Positions 1 to 7,381 of a stretch of DNA of 14,084 nucleotides are shown here, piece by piece. The DNA is from Acidobacteriaceae bacterium (GTDB taxonomy: Bacteria > Acidobacteriota > Terriglobia > Terriglobales > Acidobacteriaceae). The translations under genes and the position numbers were made by a program. The stretch's first letter is position 1, and the number at the start of each line of letters is the position of its first letter. The stretch is taken from the NCBI GenBank assembly GCA_030039895.1, contig JASHUR010000080.1:1-14084 (forward strand), given 5' to 3'. The notes beneath the pieces were generated by a model, which saw only the letters and a list, made by a program, of their open reading frames with translations, searched no databases and was not told the DNA's origin.

Positions 1-592
1 TTTCGCGATCGCCCTCTGCCACTGAAAGCACCTTCTTCACCTCCAGCATCATCAGCGTTCGCTCAGGAGAAATCTCCAGCCCCTGCAGGTCCGCGTTGAA
101 CATCAGGTACGGCTTCAAGTCCAGGCTGCTGTCCATCAGATACAGCGCATTCCGGCGCCGCACCACGAACTTCCCGTCACGCAGCCCCCAAATGTACCGC
201 CCCCGGTCAAACATCCGCCACTCCGCTGTCTGCAGCACCTTCCCGGTCGCAATATCCAGCACGTCCGCGCGAATCATCTGGTCGTTGCCGCCGGCCATGT
301 CCTCGGGGCTCCGCTGCAGAAGTTGATTCACGTGAAAGGTAAACAGCAGGTGGTTCTTGTCGATAAAGTTCAGCGACGCCCATGACAGGCGCAAATGCAG
401 ATACGCGGGGCTCGGCGGCAGGAAGCCCAGAGGCGCCATCGCAATCCGCGCCGCCGGAACCGGCGCAACCTCCGCCGGCGTCTTCTTCTCATTGGACTTC
501 GCCGCGTGCGCTGCAAAGGCCCACAGCACCACCGCGCTTACAGCGGCTGCCCTCCATCGCCGGCGCTCGTCCCGCCTGCCCATCAGCAACAT
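1..592 (-). CDS. Exported protein of unknown function, N-terminal part (cut by window edge)
   Basis: The reverse strand is open from the ATG at 592-590 to the left edge, giving 197 codons with no stop. The first residues are arginine-rich (GRRDERRRW), followed by a hydrophobic run ending in AHA, which reads as a signal peptide of about 30 residues. The mature part contains short beta-strand-like stretches such as VLDIATGKVLQTAEW and KFVVRRRNALYLMD. These resemble beta-propeller blades of the WD40/PQQ kind, but no catalytic motif is visible. A second ATG lies three codons in, at 583. No clear Shine-Dalgarno precedes either ATG. Codons end mostly in G, as in the other leftward genes here. It is divergent from the permease gene at 669. 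The C-terminal part is outside the window, so I do not assign a function. Confidence 0.72.
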   Translation of the reverse strand, partial: MLLMGRRDERRRWRAAAVSAVVLWAFAAHAAKSNEKKTPAEVAPVPAARIAMAPLGFLPPSPAYLHLRLSWASLNFIDKNHLLFTFHVNQLLQRSPEDMAGGNDQMIRADVLDIATGKVLQTAEWRMFDRGRYIWGLRDGKFVVRRRNALYLMDSSLDLKPYLMFNADLQGLEISPERTLMMLEVKKVLSVAEGDRE

Positions 593-668
593 TCTCAGTG
601 CTTCGCCCGGCAATTTCAAATATTGAGTACGGGCCCGCTTCAACCGAATCTATATCTAAAGTAGATTT
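593..668. promoter_or_regulatory. Divergent intergenic region with a small palindrome and a TAAAGT -10-like box
   Basis: This 76-bp AT-richer gap separates two divergent genes. Next to the rightward gene is an inverted repeat, ATCTA-AAG-TAGAT (654-666), with 5-bp arms and a 3-nt centre. Inside it, TAAAGT (657-662) matches the TAnnnT form of a bacterial -10 element and ends 6 nt before the ATG at 669. No Shine-Dalgarno sequence precedes that ATG. The arrangement fits a leaderless transcript with its promoter covered by a possible operator. The promoter for the leftward gene is not clear. Confidence 0.4.
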
Positions 669-1595
669 ATGCCTACTGAGCTTCAATCCCGCACGCCCAC
701 CGCCACCGCTCTGTTAGGTTACGGCTCCTGCGCCCTCGCCGGATGCTTCTGGGGCACCGGCTTCTTCTTCGGCAAAATCGCCCTCACCCAGCTCAGCGTG
801 GACCACATGGTCCTCTACCGCTTCCTCTTCGCCTGCCTCGGACTCGCGCCCATGCTCCGCCCCGCGCGCCTCAACCGTAAAGACTGGACCCTCCTGCTCG
901 TCGCCGCCTTCCTCGGCATTCCGCTCCAGTTCCTCATCCAGTTCTACGGGCTCTCGCTCACCACCGTCAGTCACGCCGCGCTCATGGTCGGAACCATGCC
1001 CGTCATCCTTGCCCTCGGCGCCGTCATCTTCACCCACGAGCGTCTCGACTGGAAAGGCTGGCTCGCCCTCGCCGGATCAACCACCGGCGTCACCCTCATC
1101 ACCCTCAGCGGCTCGCGTCACCCCTCCGCGCACGGCCCCTCGCTTACCGGAGACCTCCTCATCGTCTTCTCCCTCATCATCGCTCTCGGATGGGTCCTCA
1201 TCAGCCGCGAGCTCATGCACCGCCATCCGCCCATCACCATCACCACCTACACCATCTTCGCCGGAACCATCATGCTCGCCCTCTGGATCATCCCCACCGG
1301 CGGTCTGCCGCCCATCCACGGCCTCTCCACAAATGTCTGGATTGCCTGCGCTGCCGGCGGCCTGCTCTGCACCTCCGCTTCAACCTTCCTCTGGAACTGG
1401 GGCATCCACCGCGTCCCGGCATCCCGCGCCGGAGTCTTCCTCAACATCGAGCCCGCCCTCGGCTCCATCCTCGGCGTCGAAGTCCTCGGTGACAAACTCG
1501 GCCCCGCCGCCTGGCTCGGAGGCGCGCTCATCCTCACCGCCGCCATCGTCCTCACCACCACCGGCCACGTCGACGCCGACGCCATCCTCGAATAA
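669..1595 (+). CDS. EamA/DMT-superfamily permease
   Basis: The 308-residue product is a hydrophobic inner-membrane protein of the usual EamA length. It has about ten membrane spans arranged as two repeated halves (roughly residues 15-150 and 160-298). The first half opens with GCFWGTGFFFGKIAL, the typical first EamA helix. It continues with VLYRFLFACLGLAPML and GLSLTTVSHAALMVGTMPVI, and the second half has VPASRAGVFLNIEPALGSILG; these match the family's paired signatures. Members export amino acids, metabolites or sugars-phosphate; the substrate cannot be read from the sequence. The ATG at 669 is chosen because the reading frame starts there and a TAAAGT box lies 6 nt upstream; no Shine-Dalgarno is present. 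Codons end overwhelmingly in C. The next gene begins about 60 bp downstream on the same strand. Confidence 0.9.
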   Translation: MPTELQSRTPTATALLGYGSCALAGCFWGTGFFFGKIALTQLSVDHMVLYRFLFACLGLAPMLRPARLNRKDWTLLLVAAFLGIPLQFLIQFYGLSLTTVSHAALMVGTMPVILALGAVIFTHERLDWKGWLALAGSTTGVTLITLSGSRHPSAHGPSLTGDLLIVFSLIIALGWVLISRELMHRHPPITITTYTIFAGTIMLALWIIPTGGLPPIHGLSTNVWIACAAGGLLCTSASTFLWNWGIHRVPASRAGVFLNIEPALGSILGVEVLGDKLGPAAWLGGALILTAAIVLTTTGHVDADAILE

Positions 1596-1655
1596 CGTCC
1601 TCACGCCGGTTTAATTTCGCCGCAGTTTCTCTTGGAATCCTCTCTTCCCACGAGT

Positions 1656-3911
1656 ATGCTCTCGCCCATGCACGCCAAATGGCATTTCACGCGCCTTTCA
1701 CTCACATTTCCCCTCGCCTTCGCCCTCGCCGCGCTTGTGCCGGCCACGAATGCGCAAACGACATCCGCGCCTAAGCAGCCCGTCGCGCCCGTCCGCCCTG
1801 TCACTGATACCTACTTCGGACAGAAGGTCGTCGATCCCTACCGCTATCTCGAAAACCTCAAGTCTCCCGAGGTCAAAACCTGGATGCGCGGCCAGGCCGA
1901 CTACACCCGCGCCGTGCTCGACAGTATGCCCGGCCGCAAAGCCTTCGCCGCCGAAGAATTGCGCTACATCAACGCGCCCGACGTCACCATCGAGGATGTC
2001 CAACTCGCCGGTCCCTGGATCTTTTACCGCATGCGCCGTCGTACCGATAACCAGCCCAGCCTCTACGTCCGCAAGGCCTCCGGCGGCCCCGGCCGTCTGC
2101 TCCTCGATGTTGAAGCCCTCAGCAAGCCCGGCCACCACATCTCCCTCGACCAGTACACGCCCAGCTTCGACGGCAAGTATGTCGCCGTCGGTCTCTCGCC
2201 CGGAGGCTCGGAACTCCAGACCGCGCACATCATCGTCACTGCCACCGGCCGCGAGCTTCCTGAACAGCTCCCCCGCTACGAAGGCGGCGCATTCTCACCG
2301 GACAACAAGGTCCTCTACATCGTCGAGCTGCAGAAGATGGCTCCCGGAGAATCCCCGCTTGACAAATACCGCCGCCCCATCGAGTACCGTCACGTTCTCG
2401 GCACACCCGTTTCCACCGACACGCCCATTATTGGCCAGGGAGTCTCAGCGGAAATCCCTGTTCCCGACTATAGCGTCGCGGTCGCCATTCCACTCCCCAA
2501 ATCAAAATATGCAATGGCCATCGTCATCCCCGGCGCCGGCGTCTATCAAACCTACTACATCGGTCTACCCAGCGCGCTTACAACCCATACCGGCTGGACC
2601 AAGGTCGCCGGGCTCAAGGACAAAGTCTCTGACTTCGCCCTCCAGGGCAACAACCTCTACCTCGTCAGCTTCGACGGCGCCATGAACGGCAAGCTAATCC
2701 TCGTCAACGCCGCCCACCCCGACCTCAGCAAAGCCAAAGTCATCATTCCGCCCAGCGATCTCGTCTTCAGCGGTGGATTCATCGGCAGCGATGTTGTCCA
2801 TCAAGCCTCGGATGCTCTCTACCTCCGTGTCATTCAAAAAGGTCAGGGCCGCGTCCTCCGCGTTCCCTATGGCCCCAACCCCAAGGTCACCATGCTCACC
2901 CAGCCCGGCGACCTCCAGGTCGATAGCGTCTCCACCACGCAGAGCGCCCCCGGCGCGCTCCTCGATCTCGAGTCCTGGACCCAGCCCGGCGACTACTACC
3001 GCTATAACCCAGTCGACAACACTTCCGTCGCCACCGGCCTCCAGCCACCCAACAGCATCGACCCCACCAATCTCGAAGCCCATGAAGTCGAAGCCCGCGC
3101 CGCCGACGGCACCATGATTCCGCTGTCCATCATTTATAAGAAGGGCCTCGTCCTCAACGGCGACAACCCCACCATGCTCATCGGCTACGGAGCCTACGGC
3201 GACGCCATAATGCCCGCGTACGAACGCCGCTTCATGGCATTCATGGAGCGCGGCGGCGTCCTCGCCGTCGGTCACGTCCGCGGCGGCGGCGAGCTCGGCG
3301 AGGCCTGGCACCTCGCCGGCAAAGGCCCCACCAAAGCCAATACCTGGAATGACTTCATCGCCTGCGCCGAATATCTCATCCGGCACAAGTACACGCAGCC
3401 CGCACGCCTCGGCATCTGGAGCGGCAGCGCCGGCGGCATTCTCATCGGACGCGCCATCACCACGCGCCCCGATCTCTTCGCCGCGGCCCTCGACACTGTC
3501 CCCTGCTCCGACATGATCCGTATGGTCACCGGCGCCAACGGCCCACCCAACATTCCTGAATTCGGCTCACCCAAGACGGAAGCCGGTTTCAAGGCCCTCT
3601 ACGCCATGAGCGCCTACTACCACGTCGAGCCCGGCGTGAAATACCCCGCTGTCCTCGTCACCGCCGGAGCCAACGATCCCCGCGTCGATCCCTGGCAGGG
3701 AGCCAAAATGGCCGCCCGCCTCGAAGCCGACACCGCCAGCGGAAAACCCGTGCTCTTCCGCGTCAACTACGACGCCGGACACGGCCTCACCGACACCATC
3801 CATCAGCAGGTCTCCGACTGGACCGACTACTTCACCTTCCTCTACTGGAACTTCGGCAATCCCGACTTCCAACCCGCCGTCCTCCAGAACCAAACCGCCT
3901 CCGCCAAATAA
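1656..3911 (+). CDS. Secreted prolyl-oligopeptidase-family serine peptidase (S9)
   Basis: A 751-residue product, close to the usual length for S9A peptidases, which cleave short peptides. A signal peptide is visible: a short basic stretch (AKWHFTR), a hydrophobic core, and a likely cut after ATNA. The mature N-terminus has VVDPYRYLE, the family's DPYRWLE signature. The middle, about residues 80-430, should form the beta-propeller that gates the active site. The C-terminal hydrolase domain holds the triad: Ser591 in GSAGG, Asp674 in NDPRV and His709 in AGHG. It also has RGGGELGEAWH, whose tryptophan contacts the substrate proline in characterised enzymes. The sequence after the serine is Ala as in oligopeptidase B, not Asn as in classic prolyl oligopeptidase, so exact specificity is uncertain. 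Starts at 1632 (TTG) and 1668 (ATG) are also possible; none has a strong ribosome site. The MFS gene follows after 22 bp. Confidence 0.93.
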   Translation: MLSPMHAKWHFTRLSLTFPLAFALAALVPATNAQTTSAPKQPVAPVRPVTDTYFGQKVVDPYRYLENLKSPEVKTWMRGQADYTRAVLDSMPGRKAFAAEELRYINAPDVTIEDVQLAGPWIFYRMRRRTDNQPSLYVRKASGGPGRLLLDVEALSKPGHHISLDQYTPSFDGKYVAVGLSPGGSELQTAHIIVTATGRELPEQLPRYEGGAFSPDNKVLYIVELQKMAPGESPLDKYRRPIEYRHVLGTPVSTDTPIIGQGVSAEIPVPDYSVAVAIPLPKSKYAMAIVIPGAGVYQTYYIGLPSALTTHTGWTKVAGLKDKVSDFALQGNNLYLVSFDGAMNGKLILVNAAHPDLSKAKVIIPPSDLVFSGGFIGSDVVHQASDALYLRVIQKGQGRVLRVPYGPNPKVTMLTQPGDLQVDSVSTTQSAPGALLDLESWTQPGDYYRYNPVDNTSVATGLQPPNSIDPTNLEAHEVEARAADGTMIPLSIIYKKGLVLNGDNPTMLIGYGAYGDAIMPAYERRFMAFMERGGVLAVGHVRGGGELGEAWHLAGKGPTKANTWNDFIACAEYLIRHKYTQPARLGIWSGSAGGILIGRAITTRPDLFAAALDTVPCSDMIRMVTGANGPPNIPEFGSPKTEAGFKALYAMSAYYHVEPGVKYPAVLVTAGANDPRVDPWQGAKMAARLEADTASGKPVLFRVNYDAGHGLTDTIHQQVSDWTDYFTFLYWNFGNPDFQPAVLQNQTASAK

Positions 3912-3933
3912 AGGAACGCGAGACCCCCCGCCA

Positions 3934-5286
3934 ATGTCCACCACCAAACCCGGGTTGACCGCACATCAGCCCGGTACCCTTCACACATCCGATTCGAAGA
4001 TCGCGCGCTCCGCCGTTCGCAAAGCCAGTTGGCGTCTGCTGCCTCTTTTTGCCCTCGGATACGGCACCGCCTTCATGGACCGCGCAAACATCAGCTTCGC
4101 TGCGCTCCAGATGAACCGTGACCTCCACTTCAGCGCGACCATATACGGCCTCGGCGCCGGATTGTTTTTCATCAGCTACGCAGCCTGCGAAGTCCCATCC
4201 AACCTGCTCCTCTGTCGCTTCGGGCCACGCCGCTGGCTCTCCCGCATCCTGCTCACCTGGGGACTCCTTGCCATCGCCATGATGTTCGTCCGCACCGCGC
4301 CCCAGTTCTACGTCATTCGCTTCCTGCTCGGCATGGCCGAGGCCGGCTTCTTTCCCGGAACGATCTATTACCTCACCCAGTGGTTCCCGCCGCACATGCG
4401 CGCCCGCGCCATCAGCCGCTTCTACATCTCATTTCCGCTCAGTTCCGCCTTCATGGGAGCCATCGCCGGCGCGCTTCTCAACCTCAATGGACGCTTCGGC
4501 CTCGCGGGCTGGCAATGGCTCTTTCTCGTCGAAGGGCTCCCCGCTCTCATCCTCGGCGTTGTATTCCTCCTCCATCTTCCCGACACGCCCGCTCACGCCA
4601 AATGGCTTACGCCCGACGAAAGCGCCTGGCTCATCGGACAGATCGAGTCCGACGCCGCCTGCGGCGAGCACACCCACGACATCGGACGCGCGCTCCTTGA
4701 CCGCCGTGTCTGGCTCGTCGCCATCGTCTTCTTCTGCATGCTCAGTTGCTTCTATGCCTTTGTCTTCTCGGCTCCCACCATCCTCCTCAATCTCACCGGC
4801 TTCAGCATCACAGGCACCGGCTACCTCATCTCTGCCATCAGCGTCGCGTCCGCACTCGCCATGCTCGTCATCGCCCACCGCTCTGACCGCACCGGCGAGC
4901 GATACTGGCACGCGGCCATCCCCTACCTGATCATCGCCCTTGCTTTCATCATCGCCGGCACCTGCATCTTGCCCTGGCTGGCCGTGCCCGCACTCGCTGC
5001 CGCCCTCATCGCCAACGGCGCGCTACAGGGCCCGCAATTGGCCATCCCTCCACTGTTTCTCAAAGGAAAAACCATGGCCGCGGGAATCGCCGCCATGAAC
5101 ACCATCGGCATGTTCGGAGGCTTCGTCGGCCCCTACCTCATGGGCCGTATCAAAGACGCCACCGGAAGCTACCAGCCCGGCTTTCTCCTCTTTGCTGTCC
5201 CGCCACTCGTCGCCTTCACCATTCTGCTCCACATGCGCCGCTCCGCTCGCAAACGCAATCCCGCTGGCGAAGAACCCGCCCTCTAG
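3934..5286 (+). CDS. MFS transporter, anion:cation symporter (ACS) type
   Basis: A 450-residue inner-membrane carrier with about twelve spans and a cytoplasmic N-terminal extension of some 30 residues. The first helix carries FMDRANIS (Asp49-Arg50), typical of the ACS family. It is followed by YGLGAGLFFISYAACEVPSN, the loop FGPRRW and GMAEAGFFPGTIYYLTQWFP, all ACS-family hallmarks. Characterised members take up organic anions such as tartrate, glucarate, phthalate or hexuronates with protons; the substrate here is not evident. The stop of the peptidase gene lies 22 bp upstream and AAGGAA overlaps that stop, though it is rather far from the ATG at 3934. Co-transcription with the peptidase is likely. 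A shared role, such as uptake of material released outside, is only a guess. It converges with the leftward ATPase gene. Confidence 0.92.
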   Translation: MSTTKPGLTAHQPGTLHTSDSKIARSAVRKASWRLLPLFALGYGTAFMDRANISFAALQMNRDLHFSATIYGLGAGLFFISYAACEVPSNLLLCRFGPRRWLSRILLTWGLLAIAMMFVRTAPQFYVIRFLLGMAEAGFFPGTIYYLTQWFPPHMRARAISRFYISFPLSSAFMGAIAGALLNLNGRFGLAGWQWLFLVEGLPALILGVVFLLHLPDTPAHAKWLTPDESAWLIGQIESDAACGEHTHDIGRALLDRRVWLVAIVFFCMLSCFYAFVFSAPTILLNLTGFSITGTGYLISAISVASALAMLVIAHRSDRTGERYWHAAIPYLIIALAFIIAGTCILPWLAVPALAAALIANGALQGPQLAIPPLFLKGKTMAAGIAAMNTIGMFGGFVGPYLMGRIKDATGSYQPGFLLFAVPPLVAFTILLHMRRSARKRNPAGEEPAL

Positions 5287-5385
5287 AACAGATCATGCAA
5301 CAAAGTCCTTGCGGAGTTGAAACACCATGCACAAATCTACTTCTGCAGCGTGGGCTCCTGGGCATATTGTCCCGATGATCAGTCC
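5287..5385. other. Convergent intergenic gap without a recognised terminator
   Basis: The 99 bp between the stop codons of the MFS carrier and the leftward ATPase contain no obvious GC-rich hairpin followed by a T run on either strand. I see nothing else in it. Confidence 0.5.
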
Positions 5386-6144
5386 TCACCCGAACCGCGC
5401 GCGCCCTACGCCCTGCCGAAAATCCGCGCCCGTCATCTTGATCGTCACGCACATCTCCGCCAGCCGCGAACGCATGCGCTCGCCAATGCGGTCGCCCAGA
5501 GTCTCCTCGCGCATCGCGGCCCGCGGCCCTGTTGCCACGCCACCTGGCGCAGCGTCCGCATAGTTCGTCGTAATGATCGTCGTGCGCTTGTCGTTGTAGC
5601 GCGTGTTCAGAATGTGCGCCACCGTGTCCCACACCCACTCCGTCGGCTTGGCCGCGCCCAGTTCATCCAGCACCAGAACCTCAGCCTCGAACACCGGACG
5701 CAGAATCTCCAGCTCCGTCGTCGCCACCTGCGGATTGTACGAGTGCTGAATCTCCTTCAGCAGTTCGCGGTAGTCGCAGAACAGCCCGCGCACCGCCTTC
5801 TCCATAATGAGCGCCTGCAATATCCCCACTGCCAGATGCGTCTTCCCCACGCCAATCGAGCCCGTCAGCAGCAGCCCGCGTCCTTCCGTTGTCGCCGGAT
5901 ACCCATCCACAAAACGCCGCGCCATCAGGTGCGCCGCCGCAAGCGACGGATCGGCTCCCGGAAAGCTCGCCTCATAGCTGTCGAATGAGCAGTGCTGATA
6001 CCGCCGCGGAATCCGCGCCCGCTCCATCAATGCCGTCACGCGCGTTGCATACCGGCACTCGCACGGTTCCGCAACGGAACTCCCATCGGCGCGCCGCACC
6101 ACGCGCATCCCCATCCCTTCGCACTTCGGACAAACTTCAGACAT
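5386..6144 (-). CDS. DnaC/IstB-type AAA+ ATPase with N-terminal Cys4 motif (probable helicase loader)
   Basis: A 252-residue cytoplasmic ATPase. The N-terminus has cysteines 5, 8, 28 and 30 (CPKC and CEC), suggesting zinc binding as in helicase-loader proteins. RIPRRYQHCSFDSY (about 45-57) is the linker typical of DnaC/DnaI/IstB proteins. The ATPase core has Walker A GSIGVGKT (Lys101), Walker B VLVLDE (Asp160-Glu161) and sensor-1 TTNY (Asn194). An arginine-rich GERMRSRLAEMC follows, the usual site of the arginine finger. In known systems such proteins load the replicative helicase or assist transposases. No transposase or terminal repeats flank it, so a chromosomal helicase-loader role is favoured. 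The ATG at 6144 is chosen because it starts directly before the cysteine motif; an upstream TTG at 6198 would add an unlikely tail. It lies 65 bp downstream of the esterase gene on the same strand. Confidence 0.88.
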   Translation of the reverse strand: MSEVCPKCEGMGMRVVRRADGSSVAEPCECRYATRVTALMERARIPRRYQHCSFDSYEASFPGADPSLAAAHLMARRFVDGYPATTEGRGLLLTGSIGVGKTHLAVGILQALIMEKAVRGLFCDYRELLKEIQHSYNPQVATTELEILRPVFEAEVLVLDELGAAKPTEWVWDTVAHILNTRYNDKRTTIITTNYADAAPGGVATGPRAAMREETLGDRIGERMRSRLAEMCVTIKMTGADFRQGVGRARFG

Positions 6145-6209
6145 ACATCCAGAGTATGGCAGGAGGCCCGTTGTGCATAACGCGCCTCCATTTCGCAAAT
6201 CTCCGTTAC

Positions 6210-7268
6210 CTACTTCCCCACATACTTATCAAAAAATTTCGCCTGTATCTCAAACGCCTCCCGCGACTCCGGAATATCAAAATTGTTCCAGAACGCGTGC
6301 GGCAGCCCTTCAAACACCACCATCGGAGCCGTCACTCCCGACTCATAGAAGTGCCGCTGCAGAATCGACGTTCCGCTCAGCAGCAGGTCCCGCGTGCTCG
6401 TCAAAAACAGCGTCGGCGGAAACCCCTTCACATCCGCAAACAGCGGAGACAGCACCGGGTCCCGCGGATTCGTCGTCCCAACGTAGTACTTGTTCTGCGT
6501 CCCCGCGTCCGGCACGCTCAGATACCCCGACAGCCCATCCAGCGCATACATCGCCTGCGAGTCACCCGGACGGCTGAAGTCCCCCATCCCTGAAAACACG
6601 CCCAGCGCCGCCGGCAGAGGCAGCCCCAGCTGACGCAGCCGCACCGCAATTTCAGGCGTCAGAATCGCGCCCGCCGACGTCCCGTAAATCGCCATGTTCT
6701 CGGGCTTGTATTTCTTCAGCAGCGCCTTGTACACCGCGACCGCATCATCCACCGCCGCCGGAAACTTGTTTTCCGGCGACAGCCGGTACAGCACCGCAAT
6801 CACCTTCGTCTGTGTCAGATTCGCAATCGGAATCGTCTCTGTCAGCGATCCCGAATCCACCTCAAACCCTCCGCCATGCACATTGATCAGCACGCGGTCG
6901 CGCTTGTCTGCGGGCGTCTCCAGCGGCGTAATAATCCTTACCGGCACGCCCGCAATCTTCCCCATCGTCACATTCACCGGATACATCAGCTTCGCCTGCG
7001 CCCCCGCGCGCTCCTGCCACGCATCCGTGCCGCGACGCATCTCCGCCACAGGCTCTGGCTTCTCCGCATCCGACTCCGGTCTGCCCACCCATTTCTTCGC
7101 CTGCGGGCTCAGGTACTCCGGCACCGGAACCACCCGCGTCACATGCGCCGTTCCCTGCGCGTCAATCACACTCGAGTCTTTCTCCGGTCCCGTTCTCGTA
7201 GCCGTCTGCGCCATCACCATCCCAACGCACGCCATCATCGCTGCCGCCACGCCCACTCGCTTCATCAT
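6210..7268 (-). CDS. Secreted alpha/beta hydrolase, HSL-type (family IV) esterase
   Basis: A 352-residue product with a signal peptide (MMKRVGVAAA then a hydrophobic stretch, likely cut after VMA at residue 20). The hydrolase domain has HGGGF (131-135), which forms the oxyanion hole in hormone-sensitive-lipase-like esterases. The nucleophile is Ser198 in GTSAG; Asp294 in STRD and His324 in LPHAFW complete the expected triad. YRLSPENKFPAAVDD (161-175) is also typical of the family. Such enzymes hydrolyse carboxyl esters of short or medium acids; the natural substrate here is unknown. The start is well supported: GAGGAG lies 8 nt before the first ATG, and the second codon is also ATG. It is transcribed away from the phosphatase fusion gene and toward the ATPase gene. 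Confidence 0.93.
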   Translation of the reverse strand: MMKRVGVAAAMMACVGMVMAQTATRTGPEKDSSVIDAQGTAHVTRVVPVPEYLSPQAKKWVGRPESDAEKPEPVAEMRRGTDAWQERAGAQAKLMYPVNVTMGKIAGVPVRIITPLETPADKRDRVLINVHGGGFEVDSGSLTETIPIANLTQTKVIAVLYRLSPENKFPAAVDDAVAVYKALLKKYKPENMAIYGTSAGAILTPEIAVRLRQLGLPLPAALGVFSGMGDFSRPGDSQAMYALDGLSGYLSVPDAGTQNKYYVGTTNPRDPVLSPLFADVKGFPPTLFLTSTRDLLLSGTSILQRHFYESGVTAPMVVFEGLPHAFWNNFDIPESREAFEIQAKFFDKYVGK

Positions 7269-7276
7269 CCCTTCAG

Positions 7277-7282
7277 CTCCTC
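7277..7282 (-). promoter_or_regulatory. Shine-Dalgarno site GAGGAG for the esterase gene
   Basis: On the reverse strand GAGGAG is separated by 8 nt from the ATG at 7268. This is a strong ribosome-binding site and fixes the esterase start. Confidence 0.7.
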
Positions 7283-7368
7283 AGCAAAATTTGCCCCAAC
7301 TGAGCCTATCGCATCCCCAATCTCCCCGCATCTCATCCCTTGTTCACACTCCCGCCACCACAAATTGT

Positions 7369-7374
7369 TAAAGT
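7369..7374 (+). promoter_or_regulatory. TAAAGT -10-like box before the phosphatase fusion gene
   Basis: TAAAGT lies 7 nt before the ATG at 7382, and no Shine-Dalgarno sequence is present. The same hexamer stands 6 nt before the permease ATG at 669. It fits a leaderless transcript starting at or beside the ATG. No convincing -35 box is seen at the usual distance. Confidence 0.35.
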
Positions 7375-7381
7375 GGTTGGC

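Noticed and set aside
669..3911. Several long overlapping frames on the opposite strand of the permease and peptidase genes
   Set aside because: They are low-complexity Gly/Glu/Ala/Val-rich translations, as expected opposite genes with C-ending codons, and the sense frames carry full family motifs.
5386..6144. Insertion-sequence helper gene (IstB of an IS21-like element)
   Set aside because: No IstA-type transposase lies upstream, no terminal inverted repeats are visible, and the Cys4 N-terminus points to a helicase-loader-like protein.
6161..6176. AGGAGG on the + strand followed by TTG, suggesting a rightward gene antisense to the esterase
   Set aside because: The frame it would open runs antisense through the strongly supported esterase gene and yields a Pro/Arg/Ser-rich product with no domain signature. 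It is a shadow frame.
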